DNA of 64,000 bases from Rhizorhabdus phycosphaerae (GCF_011044255.1 NZ_CP049107.1:4263795-4327794), one strand, 5' to 3'. Positions 55,644 to 64,000 are shown, counted from the stretch's first letter. Numbers and translations: made by a program. Notes: generated from the letters alone by a model not told the origin.

Positions 55644-56753
55644 ATGAACGACCCGATCATCAGGACCGACATCGCGATCGTCGGTGCCGGAATGGCAGGC
55701 GCCAGCCTCGCGGCCGCGCTGGCCGGGTCGGTGCGGGTGGTGATGCTGGAGGCCGAGGATATCGCCGGCTATCACAGCACGGGCCGATCGGCAGCCTTCT
55801 GGTCGGAAACCTATGGGGGCCCGGCGGTGCAGCCGCTGACGAGCGCCTCCTTCGCCTTTCTCGACGGCGCCGGATTTCTGGGCGCGCGCGGCGCGGTGCA
55901 TCTGGCGGCATCGGGTGATGCGGGCCATCTCGATCGGCTCGAAGCCGAGTTCGAAGGTCGCGTCAGACTCGACCGGCTCGACCGGAGCGCGCTCGAGCAG
56001 CTGATCCCCGGCTTGCGGCTTGGCTATGGCGAGGGGCTTGCCGAGCCGAGCTGCCGCGACATCGATGTGGCGCGACTGCATGCCCATTATCTGGCGGAGG
56101 CGCGGCGCGCGGGCGCCGATATGCGGACCCGCGCGCGACTGCTCTCGGCCGATCGCGTGCCGGGCGGCTGGCTGCTGGGCACGACCGCCGGGCAGGTGCG
56201 CGCGGATTTGCTGGTGAACGCCGCTGGCGCCTGGGCCGACGAGGTGGCGGCCATGGCGGGGCAGCGGCCGCTCGGGATCGCGCCGCTGCGCAGGACCATG
56301 GTCCAACTGGCGGTCGAACCGGCGACGCGACCCGACATGCCGCTCGTGATGGATGCGGCCGGGCTCTGCTATTTCAAGCCCGAGGTCGGCGGGCGGCTCT
56401 GGCTGTCGCCGCATGACGAGACGCCGGTCGACCCGTGCGACGTGGCGCCGGAGGAAATCGACGTAGCGCGCGCGATCGATCGTCTTGAACGGGTCGTCGA
56501 CTGGACGGTCGCGCGCAAGGAGCGGGCCTGGGCAGGCCTGCGCAGCTTCGCCCCGGATCGGGTACCGGTCTATGGCGCGGCTGATGCGGAGAGCAGCTTC
56601 TTCTGGTTCGCCGGGCAGGGGGGCTTCGGCATCCAGACCGCCCCTGCGGCGGCCGCGATCGGTGCGGCGATGCTGCTCGGCCGCGCCTTGCCCGAGTCGC
56701 TCGGCGCCATCGATCCGAGTCGTTATCGTCCGGGCAGGTTTGATGGCCGCTAA
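55644..56753 (+). CDS. FAD-dependent oxidoreductase, DAO family
   Basis: 369 residues. The FAD-binding fold is DIAIVGAGMAGASLAAALAG at the N terminus, followed by LEAEDIAGYHSTGRSAAFWSETYG, where the family positions the flavin and catalytic His. The C-terminal WAGLRSFAPDRVPVYGA and WFAGQGGFGIQTAPA segments are typical of glycine/D-amino-acid oxidase-like enzymes. A deaminating oxidation of an amino acid or amine is expected, substrate unknown. It is divergent from cpaA with 48 bases between starts. Confidence 0.88.
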   Translation: MNDPIIRTDIAIVGAGMAGASLAAALAGSVRVVMLEAEDIAGYHSTGRSAAFWSETYGGPAVQPLTSASFAFLDGAGFLGARGAVHLAASGDAGHLDRLEAEFEGRVRLDRLDRSALEQLIPGLRLGYGEGLAEPSCRDIDVARLHAHYLAEARRAGADMRTRARLLSADRVPGGWLLGTTAGQVRADLLVNAAGAWADEVAAMAGQRPLGIAPLRRTMVQLAVEPATRPDMPLVMDAAGLCYFKPEVGGRLWLSPHDETPVDPCDVAPEEIDVARAIDRLERVVDWTVARKERAWAGLRSFAPDRVPVYGAADAESSFFWFAGQGGFGIQTAPAAAAIGAAMLLGRALPESLGAIDPSRYRPGRFDGR

Positions 56754-56791
56754 CGCCCCTATCCATTAGGCAAAGTCATATGGCCAAAGGT

Positions 56792-56809
56792 GTTGCGGCT
56801 AGCCGCAAC
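56792..56809. terminator. Perfect 18-base palindrome after the DAO-family gene
   Basis: GTTGCGGCTAGCCGCAAC is self-complementary and starts 39 bases after the oxidoreductase stop. It can act as a hairpin terminator, but it has no T run, and an operator role is equally possible. Confidence 0.4.
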
Positions 56810-56967
56810 CGTTTGCACCTTACCTTACGGAACCAAGGATTTACTTGGATTTTTCCGAGGCTTTTTCGTCTTATACGAAGGTCTTACGAGGAATTACCAT
56901 CCTGTCACGGGCGCCCGTTAACCATAGTCCGGAGCCATCGGAGAGAATCCAAACGGGGTGGCGTAGC

Positions 56968-57237
56968 ATGGGTATCTATCTCAAGGGTCTGGAGCTCTAT
57001 CCGGCCAGAGTGCACTGCGAAGGCGGGCTCTATCAGGCCGATTTTATCGACATACCGCACTGCCGCGCCTACGGCACTTCGGCGATCGAAGCCGAGTTCG
57101 CCGCAGCGGAAGCCCTGCAGCAGCATGCCCAGATGCTGGGCCGCTACGGCCGCCATCTGCCGCTTCCCTCGATCCCGGCCCGCGAACATCGCCTGCCGGA
57201 CAGCTATGTCGCCTTCATCCCCGCACCGGCCGTCTGA
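56968..57237 (+). CDS. HicB-like small protein without HicA partner
   Basis: 89 residues from ATG 56968, the only start that keeps a normal N terminus. LYPARVHCEGGLYQADFIDIPHCRAYGTSAIEAEFAAAEALQQHAQML resembles the partly RNase H-like HicB antitoxin fold (YPA-x-V, GG-x-Y, D-x-P-x-C, E-A-x2-A-x-AL). The C-terminal DNA-binding domain of many HicB proteins is absent. No hicA toxin gene is next to it; the next gene on the opposite strand is DsrE-like. It could be a solitary regulator or a decayed antitoxin. Confidence 0.7.
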   Translation: MGIYLKGLELYPARVHCEGGLYQADFIDIPHCRAYGTSAIEAEFAAAEALQQHAQMLGRYGRHLPLPSIPAREHRLPDSYVAFIPAPAV

Positions 57238-57245
57238 TCGCGGCC

Positions 57246-57602
57246 TCAGACCAGAATAATCTCGACATCCGCAGTCATGACCGACACCGGTCCCCGGACA
57301 TCCAGCCGGGAGTCGAGCCGGTCGAGCGACAGGTCATAAAAGGCCAGACCGCTCTGGCAGACGCTGATGGCAACACCCAGTTGCAAAGCTTCCTCGAAAA
57401 TCTGCGCGAGCGTCGGCAGGCCGATTGCCTGCCGGCGGATATCGCCGGGCGCTTCAAGCGGACCGGCGAGCAGGCCTACCGCCAGTTCGTGCAGGTGGAT
57501 CGACGTCTCGCGACCGCCCGCGGTGGCGGCGGACGCAAGGCTCAGCGCCGCATGAAGACGTTCGGGATCCGCCGTCGGGAGCAGCAGGATCAGAGCGCGC
57601 AT
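57246..57602 (-). CDS. DsrE/F-like family protein
   Basis: 118 residues. The opening MRALILLLPTADPERLHAALSLASAA and the Cys in AISVCQSGLAFYDL fit the DsrE/DsrF-like fold, whose conserved Cys can carry persulfide sulfur. It overlaps the ThiF/MoeB-like gene by 13 bases, so the two are translationally coupled. A sulfur relay with the ThiF-type protein is an attractive inference because ThiF-like proteins activate sulfur-carrier proteins, but no sulfur-carrier gene is nearby. Confidence 0.8.
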   Translation of the reverse strand: MRALILLLPTADPERLHAALSLASAATAGGRETSIHLHELAVGLLAGPLEAPGDIRRQAIGLPTLAQIFEEALQLGVAISVCQSGLAFYDLSLDRLDSRLDVRGPVSVMTADVEIILV

Positions 57603-58339
57603 CGGCAGGCCGGATCTTTCGACACCTTGATCGTGCGGAAGCGGAAGGCCAGGGCATCGACCAGCAACAACCGTCCGGCCACATCGTCGCCATAGCCGGT
57701 GATGACGCGCACGATCTCCGCCGCGCCGAGGCTGCCCATGATCCCGGTGATCGCGCCGAGCACGCCCTGCTCCGCGCAGCTGACCTCGTCCCGGGCGGGA
57801 TCCTCGCCGACGAGGCAGCGATAGCAAGGCTGGTCGGCTTCCCAGCCGCGCCATGTCGCCAACTGGCCGTCGAACTGGCCAACGGCGGCAGAGACGAGCG
57901 GGATGCGCAGAGCGACTGAAGCGTCCGATACCGCCAGCCGTGTCGCGAAATTGTCGCAGCCGTCGATGATCGCATCGGTTCCGGCCAGGAGCTGCTGCGC
58001 ATTGGAACCGTCGATCCGGTCACGGACAGCTTCGACCATGACGTCGGGATTGATGGCGGCGACGCGATCGGCGGCGGCCTCGACTTTCGGCCGGCCGATA
58101 TCGTCCAGCGCGAAGAGCGTCTGTCGCTGCAGGTTGGACAGGTCGACGACATCATCGTCGATCAGCCGCAACCGGCCGACGCCTGCGGCAGCGAGATACT
58201 GGATGACCGGCGAGCCGATACCGCCCGCTCCGATCACCGCGACCGAGGCGTCGAGCAGCGCCTGTTGTCCGACGCCACCAATCTCCTTGAGGATGATGTG
58301 GCGGGCATAGCGTTCGAGCTGATCGTCAGACAGCGCCAT
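57590..58339 (-). CDS. HesA/MoeB/ThiF family adenylyltransferase
   Basis: 249 residues from the ATG giving MALSDDQLERYARHIILKEIGG, the usual family opening. The nucleotide-binding loop is VAVIGAGGIGSPVIQYLAAAGVG, and DDDVVDLSNLQRQTLF contacts ATP and the carrier C terminus. The catalytic Cys is in DEVSCAEQGVLGAI. Zinc cysteines are visible as CYRC and CRC at the C-terminal end. It adenylates the C terminus of a MoaD/ThiS-like carrier. There is no rhodanese domain, so sulfur must come from another protein, possibly the coupled DsrE-like one. Confidence 0.9.
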   Translation of the reverse strand: MALSDDQLERYARHIILKEIGGVGQQALLDASVAVIGAGGIGSPVIQYLAAAGVGRLRLIDDDVVDLSNLQRQTLFALDDIGRPKVEAAADRVAAINPDVMVEAVRDRIDGSNAQQLLAGTDAIIDGCDNFATRLAVSDASVALRIPLVSAAVGQFDGQLATWRGWEADQPCYRCLVGEDPARDEVSCAEQGVLGAITGIMGSLGAAEIVRVITGYGDDVAGRLLLVDALAFRFRTIKVSKDPACRCAL

Positions 58340-58346
58340 GCGTCGC

Positions 58347-58796
58347 TCAGCGACCGGTCGACCCGAAGCCACCCGTGCCGCGCGCCGTGTCGTCGAGTTC
58401 GCCCACCTCGGCGAAGCGCGCGCGCTGCACGGCGGCGGGGACCAGCTGAGCGATGCGCTCGCCCCGCCGGACCTCGAAAGGCTCGGCGCCTAGATTGGCC
58501 AGGATGACCTTCACTTCGCCGCGATAATCGGCGTCGATCGTGCCCGGCGTGTTGAGGCAGGTGATGCCATGCTTCAGGGCCAGACCGGAACGCGGGCGCA
58601 CCTGGACTTCATAGCCTTCGGGTATCGCGATGGCGAAGCCGGTCGCCACGGCATGGCGCGCACCAGGAGCGAGCGTGACGTCTTCGGCCGCGACAATGTC
58701 GAGCCCGGCGGCATGTTCGGTCGCATAGGCGGGCAACGGCAGGCCCTCGCCATGGTCGAGCCGCTTCAGGCGAATGGCGATTTCAGGCGAACTCAT
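58347..58796 (-). CDS. dut: dUTP diphosphatase
   Basis: 149 residues from the ATG giving [13 protein letters not shown]. All five dUTPase motifs are present: [10 protein letters not shown] (motif 1), [12 protein letters not shown] (2), [18 protein letters not shown] (3, with catalytic Asp), [12 protein letters not shown] (4) and [11 protein letters not shown] (5). The homotrimeric enzyme removes dUTP and supplies dUMP. It overlaps coaBC by 14 bases, an arrangement widespread in bacteria. It lies 7 bases before the ThiF-like gene. Confidence 0.97.
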   Translation of the reverse strand: MSSPEIAIRLKRLDHGEGLPLPAYATEHAAGLDIVAAEDVTLAPGARHAVATGFAIAIPEGYEVQVRPRSGLALKHGITCLNTPGTIDADYRGEVKVILANLGAEPFEVRRGERIAQLVPAAVQRARFAEVGELDDTARGTGGFGSTGR

Positions 58797-60000
58797 CGGC
58801 GATCCTTGCAACGAGACGGGTGGCGACCTGGTCCTTGGGCAGTCTTTCCCAGCTTTCGACCCCGGCCTCGGTAACGATGTGGATGCTGTTGCTGTCGCCG
58901 CCCATGACGTCTCCGGACACGTCATTGGCGACGATCCAGTCCGCCCCCTTGCGCGCGCGCTTGGCAATGGCGTGGTCGACGACCTTCTCGGTCTCGGCGG
59001 CAAAGCCGATCAGCAGTCGCGGCTTTCGGGGGCTCCGGCCCAGCCCGGCGAGAATGTCCGGATTCTCGGCAAGGGTCAGCGTCGGCGCTGCGCCCGAGCC
59101 GTCCTTCTTGATCTTCTGTCCGGCCGCGCTCTCGGCGCGCCAGTCGGCGACCGCCGCCACCATCACCGCCACATCGGCGGGCAGCGCGGCATCGACGGCG
59201 GCGGCCATGTCGAGGGCGCTCTCGACATCGATCCTGTGCACGCCCGGCGGCGTCGCCAGCGTGACCGGACCCGAGATCAGCGTCACGCGCCCGCCCGCCG
59301 TGGCGAGGGCAGCGGCGATCGCAAAGCCCTGCTTCCCCGACGAGCGGTTCGCGATGTAGCGGACAGGATCGATCGGCTCATGCGTCGGTCCCGCGGTGAC
59401 GATGACATGGCGTCCCGCGAGCGGCCCGCCCTTGAGGCCGGCCTGGGGCGCCTCGCGCGGCGCATCGAGCATCGCCACGATATGCTGCCAGACGACATCG
59501 GGTTCGGGCAATCGGCCGGGGCCATATTCGCCACAGGCCATCGCGCCCTCATCCGGATCCAGCACGGTGACCCCGTCGGCGCGCAGTTGTGCCACGTTGC
59601 GCTGCGTTGCCGGGTGCAGCCACATCCGCACATTCATGGCCGGAACGGCGAGCACGGGCTTGTCGGTCGCGAGCAGCAGGGTCGTCGCCAGATTGTCGGC
59701 TATGCCCGCTGCCATCTTGGCCATCATGTCGGCGGTCGCTGGGCAGACGACGACCAGATCGGCCTCGCGGCTGAGCTGGATATGGCCCATCTCGGTCTCG
59801 TTCTTCAGGTCCCACAGGCTGGTGTGGACTTCCTGTTCCGAGAGCGCGGCGAGGGTCATCGGGGTGACGAACTGCGCGCCGGCGTCGGTGAGGACGCAGC
59901 GGACGCTGCCACCGCCCTTGCGGATCAGCCGGACGAGCTCGCAAGCCTTATAGGCCGCGATACCGCCACCGACGATCAGCAATATCCGGGGAGCGATCAT
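58783..60000 (-). CDS. coaBC: Bifunctional phosphopantothenoylcysteine decarboxylase/synthetase
   Basis: 405 residues. The N-terminal CoaC half is a flavoprotein decarboxylase ([39 protein letters not shown]), and the C-terminal CoaB half is the synthetase ([64 protein letters not shown]). It catalyses two steps of coenzyme A synthesis. It starts 4 bases after ubiB, inside a long minus-strand operon. Confidence 0.97.
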   Translation of the reverse strand: MIAPRILLIVGGGIAAYKACELVRLIRKGGGSVRCVLTDAGAQFVTPMTLAALSEQEVHTSLWDLKNETEMGHIQLSREADLVVVCPATADMMAKMAAGIADNLATTLLLATDKPVLAVPAMNVRMWLHPATQRNVAQLRADGVTVLDPDEGAMACGEYGPGRLPEPDVVWQHIVAMLDAPREAPQAGLKGGPLAGRHVIVTAGPTHEPIDPVRYIANRSSGKQGFAIAAALATAGGRVTLISGPVTLATPPGVHRIDVESALDMAAAVDAALPADVAVMVAAVADWRAESAAGQKIKKDGSGAAPTLTLAENPDILAGLGRSPRKPRLLIGFAAETEKVVDHAIAKRARKGADWIVANDVSGDVMGGDSNSIHIVTEAGVESWERLPKDQVATRLVARIADEFA

Positions 60001-60004
60001 CGGA

Positions 60005-61537
60005 TCAGCTTAGGAGAAGCATCGCCGCCGCGCCAGCCGCACCGGCCAGCAAAGCCGTCAGTGCATAGCGCCAGCCTGCACCTATGCGGATAACCTGTAC
60101 CTCGCGCAGCGGGGGCGGGGGCGGGGCGCCGCCCGGTGCCGGAAAGCGCGCCTCGATCCGCCGGACGAGGTCGGGCAGCGCCGCGAAGGTCCGCAGATCG
60201 TCGACCAGGCGGTCGGCCAGCCAGACTTCGGGGCCCAGCTCGGAGCGCAGCCATTCGCGCACGAAGGGCTCGGCGGTGTCCCACATGTTGAGGTCCGGAT
60301 CGAGCGTGGTCGCCACACCTTCGACCATCACCATCGTCTTCTGCAGCAGCAGGAGATGCGGCTGGACCGGCATGTCGAAGTCGCGGGTGATGCCGAACAA
60401 CCCGTCGAGCATCTGCCCGATCGAGATGTCCTTCGCCGGCAGGCCCCGGATCGGTTCGCCGACAGCGCGCAACGCGGTGGTGAACTCGCCGATATTGTGG
60501 TGCGGCGGCACATAGCCCGCTTCGAAATGGATTTCCGCGACCCGGCGATAATTGCCGGTGATCAGGCCATGGAGGATTTCCGCCAGCCAGATCCGCGCGC
60601 GCCGGTCGATGCGGCCCATGATGCCGCAGTCGATCGCGGCGATCCGCCCGTCCGAGAGGGCGAACAAATTGCCCTGATGCAGATCGGCGTGGAAGAAACC
60701 GTCGGCGATTGCCTGCTGAAGGAAGGCCTGGACCAGGCGCGCGGCGAGTGCCTTCCCGTCATGGCCGGCCTGGGCGAGCGCCGCCCGGTCGGCCATCTTG
60801 ATGCCGTCGACCCACTCCATGGTCAGGACACGTCGACTGGTCCGCGACCAGTCGATCGCCGGTACGACGAAGCCGGGCACGGCCAGCATGTTTTCGGCCA
60901 ACTCCGACGACGATGCCGCTTCGCGCCTGAGATCGAGCTCGCGCGCGGTCCATTGCCGGAAGGTCGCGATCACCAGGCGAGGGCGAAGACGGGCGAATTC
61001 GCCGCCAATCGTCTCGGCATGGGCTGCCGCCCATTCATAGGTCTCGATCGCGCGGGCGAGGTCTTCCTCGATGCCCGGACGCAGCACCTTCACCGCCACG
61101 GTGCGGCCGTCGGTGGTGACGGCCCGGTGCACCTGCGCGATCGACGCGGCACCGACGGGCACCTCTTCGATCGACTGGAAGAGCGATTCGATCGGCTTGC
61201 CCAGCCCCTGTTCGATCGCGGCACGGATCAGCGGGAAGGGCGCAGGCGGCAAGGCGTCCTGCAGGCGGCTGAGATCGGCTGCCGCCTCCTCACCCACAAG
61301 GTCGGGCCGGGTCGCCAGCGCCTGTCCCAGCTTGATCGCCGCCGGGCCAAGCGTCTCGAAGGCGTCGGCATAGGCCGGCCGTTCGGGTACCCGCGCGCCG
61401 AAGCGGGCGATGCGCACGAGCCGGCGGATGGGCGGCGGCGTAAGCGGGTCGCGCTCGATCCCCCGCAGCGCGCCATGACGTGCGAGCGTGCGCCCCCACC
61501 GAAGCAAGCGGGAGAGATGGACGATCGTGGCGGTCAA
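60005..61537 (-). CDS. ubiB: Ubiquinone biosynthesis protein UbiB (ABC1/ADCK-type kinase-like)
   Basis: 510 residues. The UbiB family KxGQ motif is seen as AIKLGQALATRPDLVG, the A-rich nucleotide loop as VPVGAASIAQVHRA and the ExD-like catalytic region as GFFHADLHQGNLFAL…IAAIDCGIMGRI. Two hydrophobic helices close the C terminus (YALTALLAGAAGAAAMLLL). It is an atypical ATPase needed for coenzyme Q assembly at the membrane. It overlaps ubiE by 4 bases. Confidence 0.96.
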   Translation of the reverse strand: MTATIVHLSRLLRWGRTLARHGALRGIERDPLTPPPIRRLVRIARFGARVPERPAYADAFETLGPAAIKLGQALATRPDLVGEEAAADLSRLQDALPPAPFPLIRAAIEQGLGKPIESLFQSIEEVPVGAASIAQVHRAVTTDGRTVAVKVLRPGIEEDLARAIETYEWAAAHAETIGGEFARLRPRLVIATFRQWTARELDLRREAASSSELAENMLAVPGFVVPAIDWSRTSRRVLTMEWVDGIKMADRAALAQAGHDGKALAARLVQAFLQQAIADGFFHADLHQGNLFALSDGRIAAIDCGIMGRIDRRARIWLAEILHGLITGNYRRVAEIHFEAGYVPPHHNIGEFTTALRAVGEPIRGLPAKDISIGQMLDGLFGITRDFDMPVQPHLLLLQKTMVMVEGVATTLDPDLNMWDTAEPFVREWLRSELGPEVWLADRLVDDLRTFAALPDLVRRIEARFPAPGGAPPPPPLREVQVIRIGAGWRYALTALLAGAAGAAAMLLLS

Positions 61538-62265
61538 ATCTTCCAGCCGCTATGGATGGCGACCAGACCGCCCAGCATCGGCTCGACCTTAGCCTGCACG
61601 AAGCCCGCCGCGGCGATCTCGGCGCGGAAGTCCTCCATGCCCGGGAAGCGGCGAATCGATTCGACGAGGTAGCGATAGCTTTCCTCGTCGCCGGCCAGCA
61701 GCTTGCCGAGTTTGGGCACGAGACTGTGCGAATAGGCGTCGTAGACTTCCTTGAACCCCGGCCACAGCGTCGTGGAGAATTCGAGGCAGAAGAAGCGACC
61801 GCCGCGCTTCAGCACGCGATGCGCTTCGGACAACGCCTGCGCCCGGAAGGTGACGTTCCTGATGCCAAAGGCGATCGTATAGGCATCGAAGCGGCCCGAC
61901 TCGAAGCTCAGTGCCTCGGCATTCTGCTCGGACCAGGACAGGCCTTCGATTCCGCGCTTGGCTGCGCGCTCGCGGCCGACCTCGAGCATCGCCGGGTTGA
62001 TGTCCGATACCATGATCGCGGCGCCCGAACGGGCGAGCCGGAAGGCGATGTCGCCGGTCCCGCCTGCCATGTCGAGAATCTCCTCGCCAGCGCGGGGCTT
62101 TACCCGGCGGACGAAGCGGTCCTTCCACAGCCGGTGCATGCCACCCGACATGGCGTCGTTCATCAGGTCGTAGCGACCGGCGACGTTGCGAAAGACCTCG
62201 CCGACACGGGCAGTCTTCTCTTCGGGCGTGACGTCGGCATAGCCGAAGGAAACGGTATCGCTCAT
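61534..62265 (-). CDS. ubiE: Demethylmenaquinol/ubiquinone C-methyltransferase
   Basis: 243 residues with the class I SAM fold. Typical segments are SFGYADVTPEEKTARVGEVFRNVAGRYDLMNDAMSGGMHRLWKD, EEILDMAGGTGDIAFRLA (SAM motif), DAYTIAFGIRNVT and GGRFFCLEFST. It methylates the benzoquinone ring in ubiquinone synthesis. It is the first gene of the minus-strand run ubiE-ubiB-coaBC-dut and divergent from mutM. Confidence 0.97.
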   Translation of the reverse strand: MSDTVSFGYADVTPEEKTARVGEVFRNVAGRYDLMNDAMSGGMHRLWKDRFVRRVKPRAGEEILDMAGGTGDIAFRLARSGAAIMVSDINPAMLEVGRERAAKRGIEGLSWSEQNAEALSFESGRFDAYTIAFGIRNVTFRAQALSEAHRVLKRGGRFFCLEFSTTLWPGFKEVYDAYSHSLVPKLGKLLAGDEESYRYLVESIRRFPGMEDFRAEIAAAGFVQAKVEPMLGGLVAIHSGWKI

Positions 62266-62396
62266 GGAGGGACGCTCTAGCGGCAGGCAGGCCGGACGGC
62301 AAACCCAGTCTCCGCCGATTCCCCAAAGTTTCCGGTCGGTCGGGGAAGCCGCCGGTGGTGCTTCCGCCGCGCCCCACAGTTCAGTACAGGCGGATC

Positions 62397-63209
62397 ATGC
62401 CCGAGCTTCCCGAAGTCGAGACCACTGTGCGCGGCCTGCGCCCTCCTCTCGAAGGCCACCGCCTGACCCGCGTGGAGACGCGGCGCGGCGATCTGCGCCG
62501 GCCTTTCCCTGCGGACCTGCGCCAGCGCCTGACGGGTGCCAAGGTCACCGGGCTGGGGCGGCGGGCGAAATACGGCCTGATCGAGACCGATCGGGAGGAC
62601 GTGATGATCTTCCACCTCGGCATGTCGGGGCGGTGGAGGATCGACCCGACGGATATCGGCAAGCACGACCATCTGATTCTCGAAACCGATCAGGGTCGTG
62701 TCCTGGCTTTATGCGACCCGCGCCGATTCGGTTCGGTCGACCTGGTAAGGGCAACAGAGCTTCCATCCTTCGGCCCGTTCCTCGCACTGGGCCCGGAACC
62801 GCTCGGCCCCGATCTGAGCGGCGCCTATCTGGAAAAGGCGCTCGCGGGCCGGATCGCGCCGATCAAGCTTCTGCTACTCGACCAGCGCATCGTGGCGGGG
62901 CTCGGCAATATCTATGTCTGCGAGGCGCTGCACATGACCGGTATCGCGCCTGGGACGATGGGCGGCAGGCTGTCACGTGCGAGGCTCGACCGACTCGTCG
63001 AATCGATCCGTACCGTGCTGGCCGCCGCGATCGAGGCCGGGGGCTCGACCCTGCGCGATTATGCGCGGCCCGATGGCGAACTGGGCTATTTCGCCAAGCA
63101 GTGGCTCGTCTATGGACGCGAGGGAGAAGCGTGCCATTGCGGGGCGCTGGTGAAACGGCGGGTCGATGGCGGGCGGTCGACCTTCTACTGCTCCAAATGC
63201 CAGAAATAG
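62397..63209 (+). CDS. mutM: Formamidopyrimidine-DNA glycosylase
   Basis: 270 residues from the ATG giving MPELPEVETTVRGL, whose Pro2 is the catalytic Schiff-base nucleophile and Glu3 the proton donor. The helix-two-turn-helix region LLLDQRIVAGLGNIYVCEALH is present. The C-terminal zinc finger reads CHCG…YCSKCQ, with the shortened first pair seen in sphingomonads. It removes 8-oxoguanine from DNA. An upstream in-frame ATG at 62355 is rejected because the catalytic N terminus must be free. It lies divergent to ubiE. Confidence 0.97.
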   Translation: MPELPEVETTVRGLRPPLEGHRLTRVETRRGDLRRPFPADLRQRLTGAKVTGLGRRAKYGLIETDREDVMIFHLGMSGRWRIDPTDIGKHDHLILETDQGRVLALCDPRRFGSVDLVRATELPSFGPFLALGPEPLGPDLSGAYLEKALAGRIAPIKLLLLDQRIVAGLGNIYVCEALHMTGIAPGTMGGRLSRARLDRLVESIRTVLAAAIEAGGSTLRDYARPDGELGYFAKQWLVYGREGEACHCGALVKRRVDGGRSTFYCSKCQK

Positions 63210-63319
63210 GGGCCCTGCAAGGTTGACCGGGGGAGGGCTTCTGTGTATTGGGCCGGCCTTCCCGGTGAGGGCATGATGCTCGCGCCGCTTCTGTCATCAT
63301 AGCTAGGGTTTGAACGAGC

Positions 63320-63583
63320 ATGGCGAATACGCCGCAGGCAAAAAAGCGCATCCGTCGCAACGACCGTCGCGCCGAGATCAACGGTGCCCGGGTCAGCCGG
63401 ATCCGGACTTTCGTGAAGAAGGTCGAGTCCGCGCTTGCTGCCGGCGACAAGTCCGCCGCCACCGCAGCGCTCGCTGCGGCTCAGCCCGAAATGTTCCGCG
63501 GCGTCACCAAGGGCGTTCTTCACAAGAATACCGTGGCCCGGAAGTTCTCGCGTCTGTCGAAGCGGGTTTCCGCGCTCGGCTAA
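63320..63583 (+). CDS. rpsT: Small ribosomal subunit protein bS20
   Basis: 87 residues, highly basic and helical. [36 protein letters not shown] is the usual start and [19 protein letters not shown] the usual end. It binds 16S rRNA in early 30S assembly. In alphaproteobacteria it commonly precedes dnaA. A hairpin follows 22 bases after the stop. Confidence 0.97.
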   Translation: MANTPQAKKRIRRNDRRAEINGARVSRIRTFVKKVESALAAGDKSAATAALAAAQPEMFRGVTKGVLHKNTVARKFSRLSKRVSALG

Positions 63584-63605
63584 CGTTACGGCCAAGGCTG
63601 TTTTC

Positions 63606-63642
63606 GACGAAGCCCGTCGGCACCATGCCGGCGGGCTTCGTC
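63606..63642 (+). terminator. Terminator hairpin after rpsT
   Basis: A 16-base stem (63606-63621 with 63627-63642, one G-U pair) with loop ACCAT follows the rpsT stop. There is no downstream U tract, but the stem is very stable and ends rpsT transcription. Confidence 0.8.
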
Positions 63643-64000
63643 ATGTCCGGGTCACAAAAACGTAACCCTCGGAATTATCGTGATTCTTGTCAGCATGCCT
63701 AAGCTCGCCTTTCCAAGGTATTGAAAAACAGGCAGAAAATATTTTTCCACAGGCAGAGGCCCGCACCATCTGGAGTCAAGCCCATATTGCGGGTTCATGA
63801 CGAAATAGATGGTCTTGATCCGCTTTGCGGCTTCTCCATAGAGTGCGCTCAACGGCCGCGGCGCGAATCTGTCGCAACGGCTTCAATAGGATTTTCAGAA
63901 GGGGGCTCCGGAGTCGTCGACTTCGGATCGGGGAAGCCTTTGCCCTTCGTGATGTTCGAATTCAGGGGGGCGGACGGTGTCCGCTCGGGAAGGATGCTGC
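63643..64000. promoter_or_regulatory. Probable dnaA upstream region, possible origin-proximal sequence
   Basis: About 360 bases without a convincing complete gene follow rpsT. An AT-rich stretch (GAAAATATTTTT, 63735-63746) runs into TTTTCCACA (63743-63751), one mismatch from the DnaA box TTATNCACA. A short open frame begins at GTG 63949/ATG 63952 and runs off the window, but I cannot identify it. dnaA is expected to start near or beyond the end from gene order. Confidence 0.4.

Noticed and set aside
56780..57259. 159-residue plus-strand frame overlapping the HicB-like gene in another frame
   Set aside because: Its composition (Arg/Ser/Pro-rich) is that of a shifted reading of the HicB-like gene, which has the better protein pattern.
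63652..63852. 66-residue minus-strand frame in the region after rpsT
   Set aside because: It overlaps the AT-rich and DnaA-box-like sequence, lacks a start signal and has no similarity I can recognise.

Overview
The window is about 64 kb of high-GC chromosomal DNA from an alphaproteobacterium, most likely a sphingomonad (Sphingomonas/Rhizorhabdus-like). The indications are the order mutM-ubiE-ubiB-coaBC-dut and rpsT next to a probable dnaA upstream region, a CtrA cell-cycle regulator, CpaB/C/D/E-type pilus genes, and genes tagged to the exosortase A (XrtA) system. The genus is inference. I see no insertion sequence, integrase, phage gene, CRISPR array or rRNA. This is mostly stable core genome with a few accessory-looking loci.

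Layout. 1-5.9 kb: end of a DUF1476 gene, bolA and monothiol glutaredoxin (iron-sulfur/redox), a periplasmic glycerophosphodiesterase and a PfpI-type protein closed by a strong hairpin. Then come an MBL hydrolase, nadA-nadC (de novo NAD) and an abutting RNase T2. 5.9-10.9 kb: rlmE and ppx/gppA on the minus strand, tRNA-Gln(CTG), two small unknown genes, an extensin-like protein and an M19 dipeptidase. 10.9-15 kb: an MscS channel and a detached XrtA-associated pair (O-ligase-like protein and glycosyltransferase, divergent). 15-18.6 kb: an accessory-looking block with a Pro/Ala-rich membrane protein, two overlapping small genes, and a divergent S24 (LexA-like) regulator whose shared promoter contains GTTC-N7-GTTC. 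18.7-25 kb: tamA-tamB outer-membrane assembly.

25-31.4 kb: Bcr/CflA transporter, map-glnB-glnA (nitrogen assimilation), cinA-like gene, second MFS transporter. 31.6-38.4 kb: probable lipid-modification locus (DUF2177, GFA protein, CFA-synthase-like methyltransferase, DUF1295, FAD oxidoreductase, DUF1365, Gre-like factor, DUF2254). 38.5-40.5 kb: ctrA with a regulatory upstream region holding an exact CtrA box and a 16-bp palindrome, then a TraB/GumN protein. 40.6-47.9 kb: glyQ-glyS separated by palindromic repeats, ppdK, DUF418 membrane protein.

48-55.6 kb: minus-strand Tad/Flp pilus cluster cpaA, cpaB-cpaC-cpaD-cpaE-tadB-tadC. It has no room for the usual CpaF/TadA motor ATPase and no pilin. 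55.6-57.2 kb: DAO-family oxidase and an orphan HicB-like protein. 57.2-62.3 kb: minus-strand run ubiE-ubiB-coaBC-dut-thiF/moeB-dsrE (quinone and coenzyme A synthesis, nucleotide sanitation, sulfur-transfer-like proteins). 62.4-64 kb: mutM, rpsT and the probable dnaA upstream region.

I found no clearly new multi-gene machine. The best leads are the motor-less Tad cluster, the S24/SOS-box divergent locus, the lipid-modification cluster and the ctrA palindrome.
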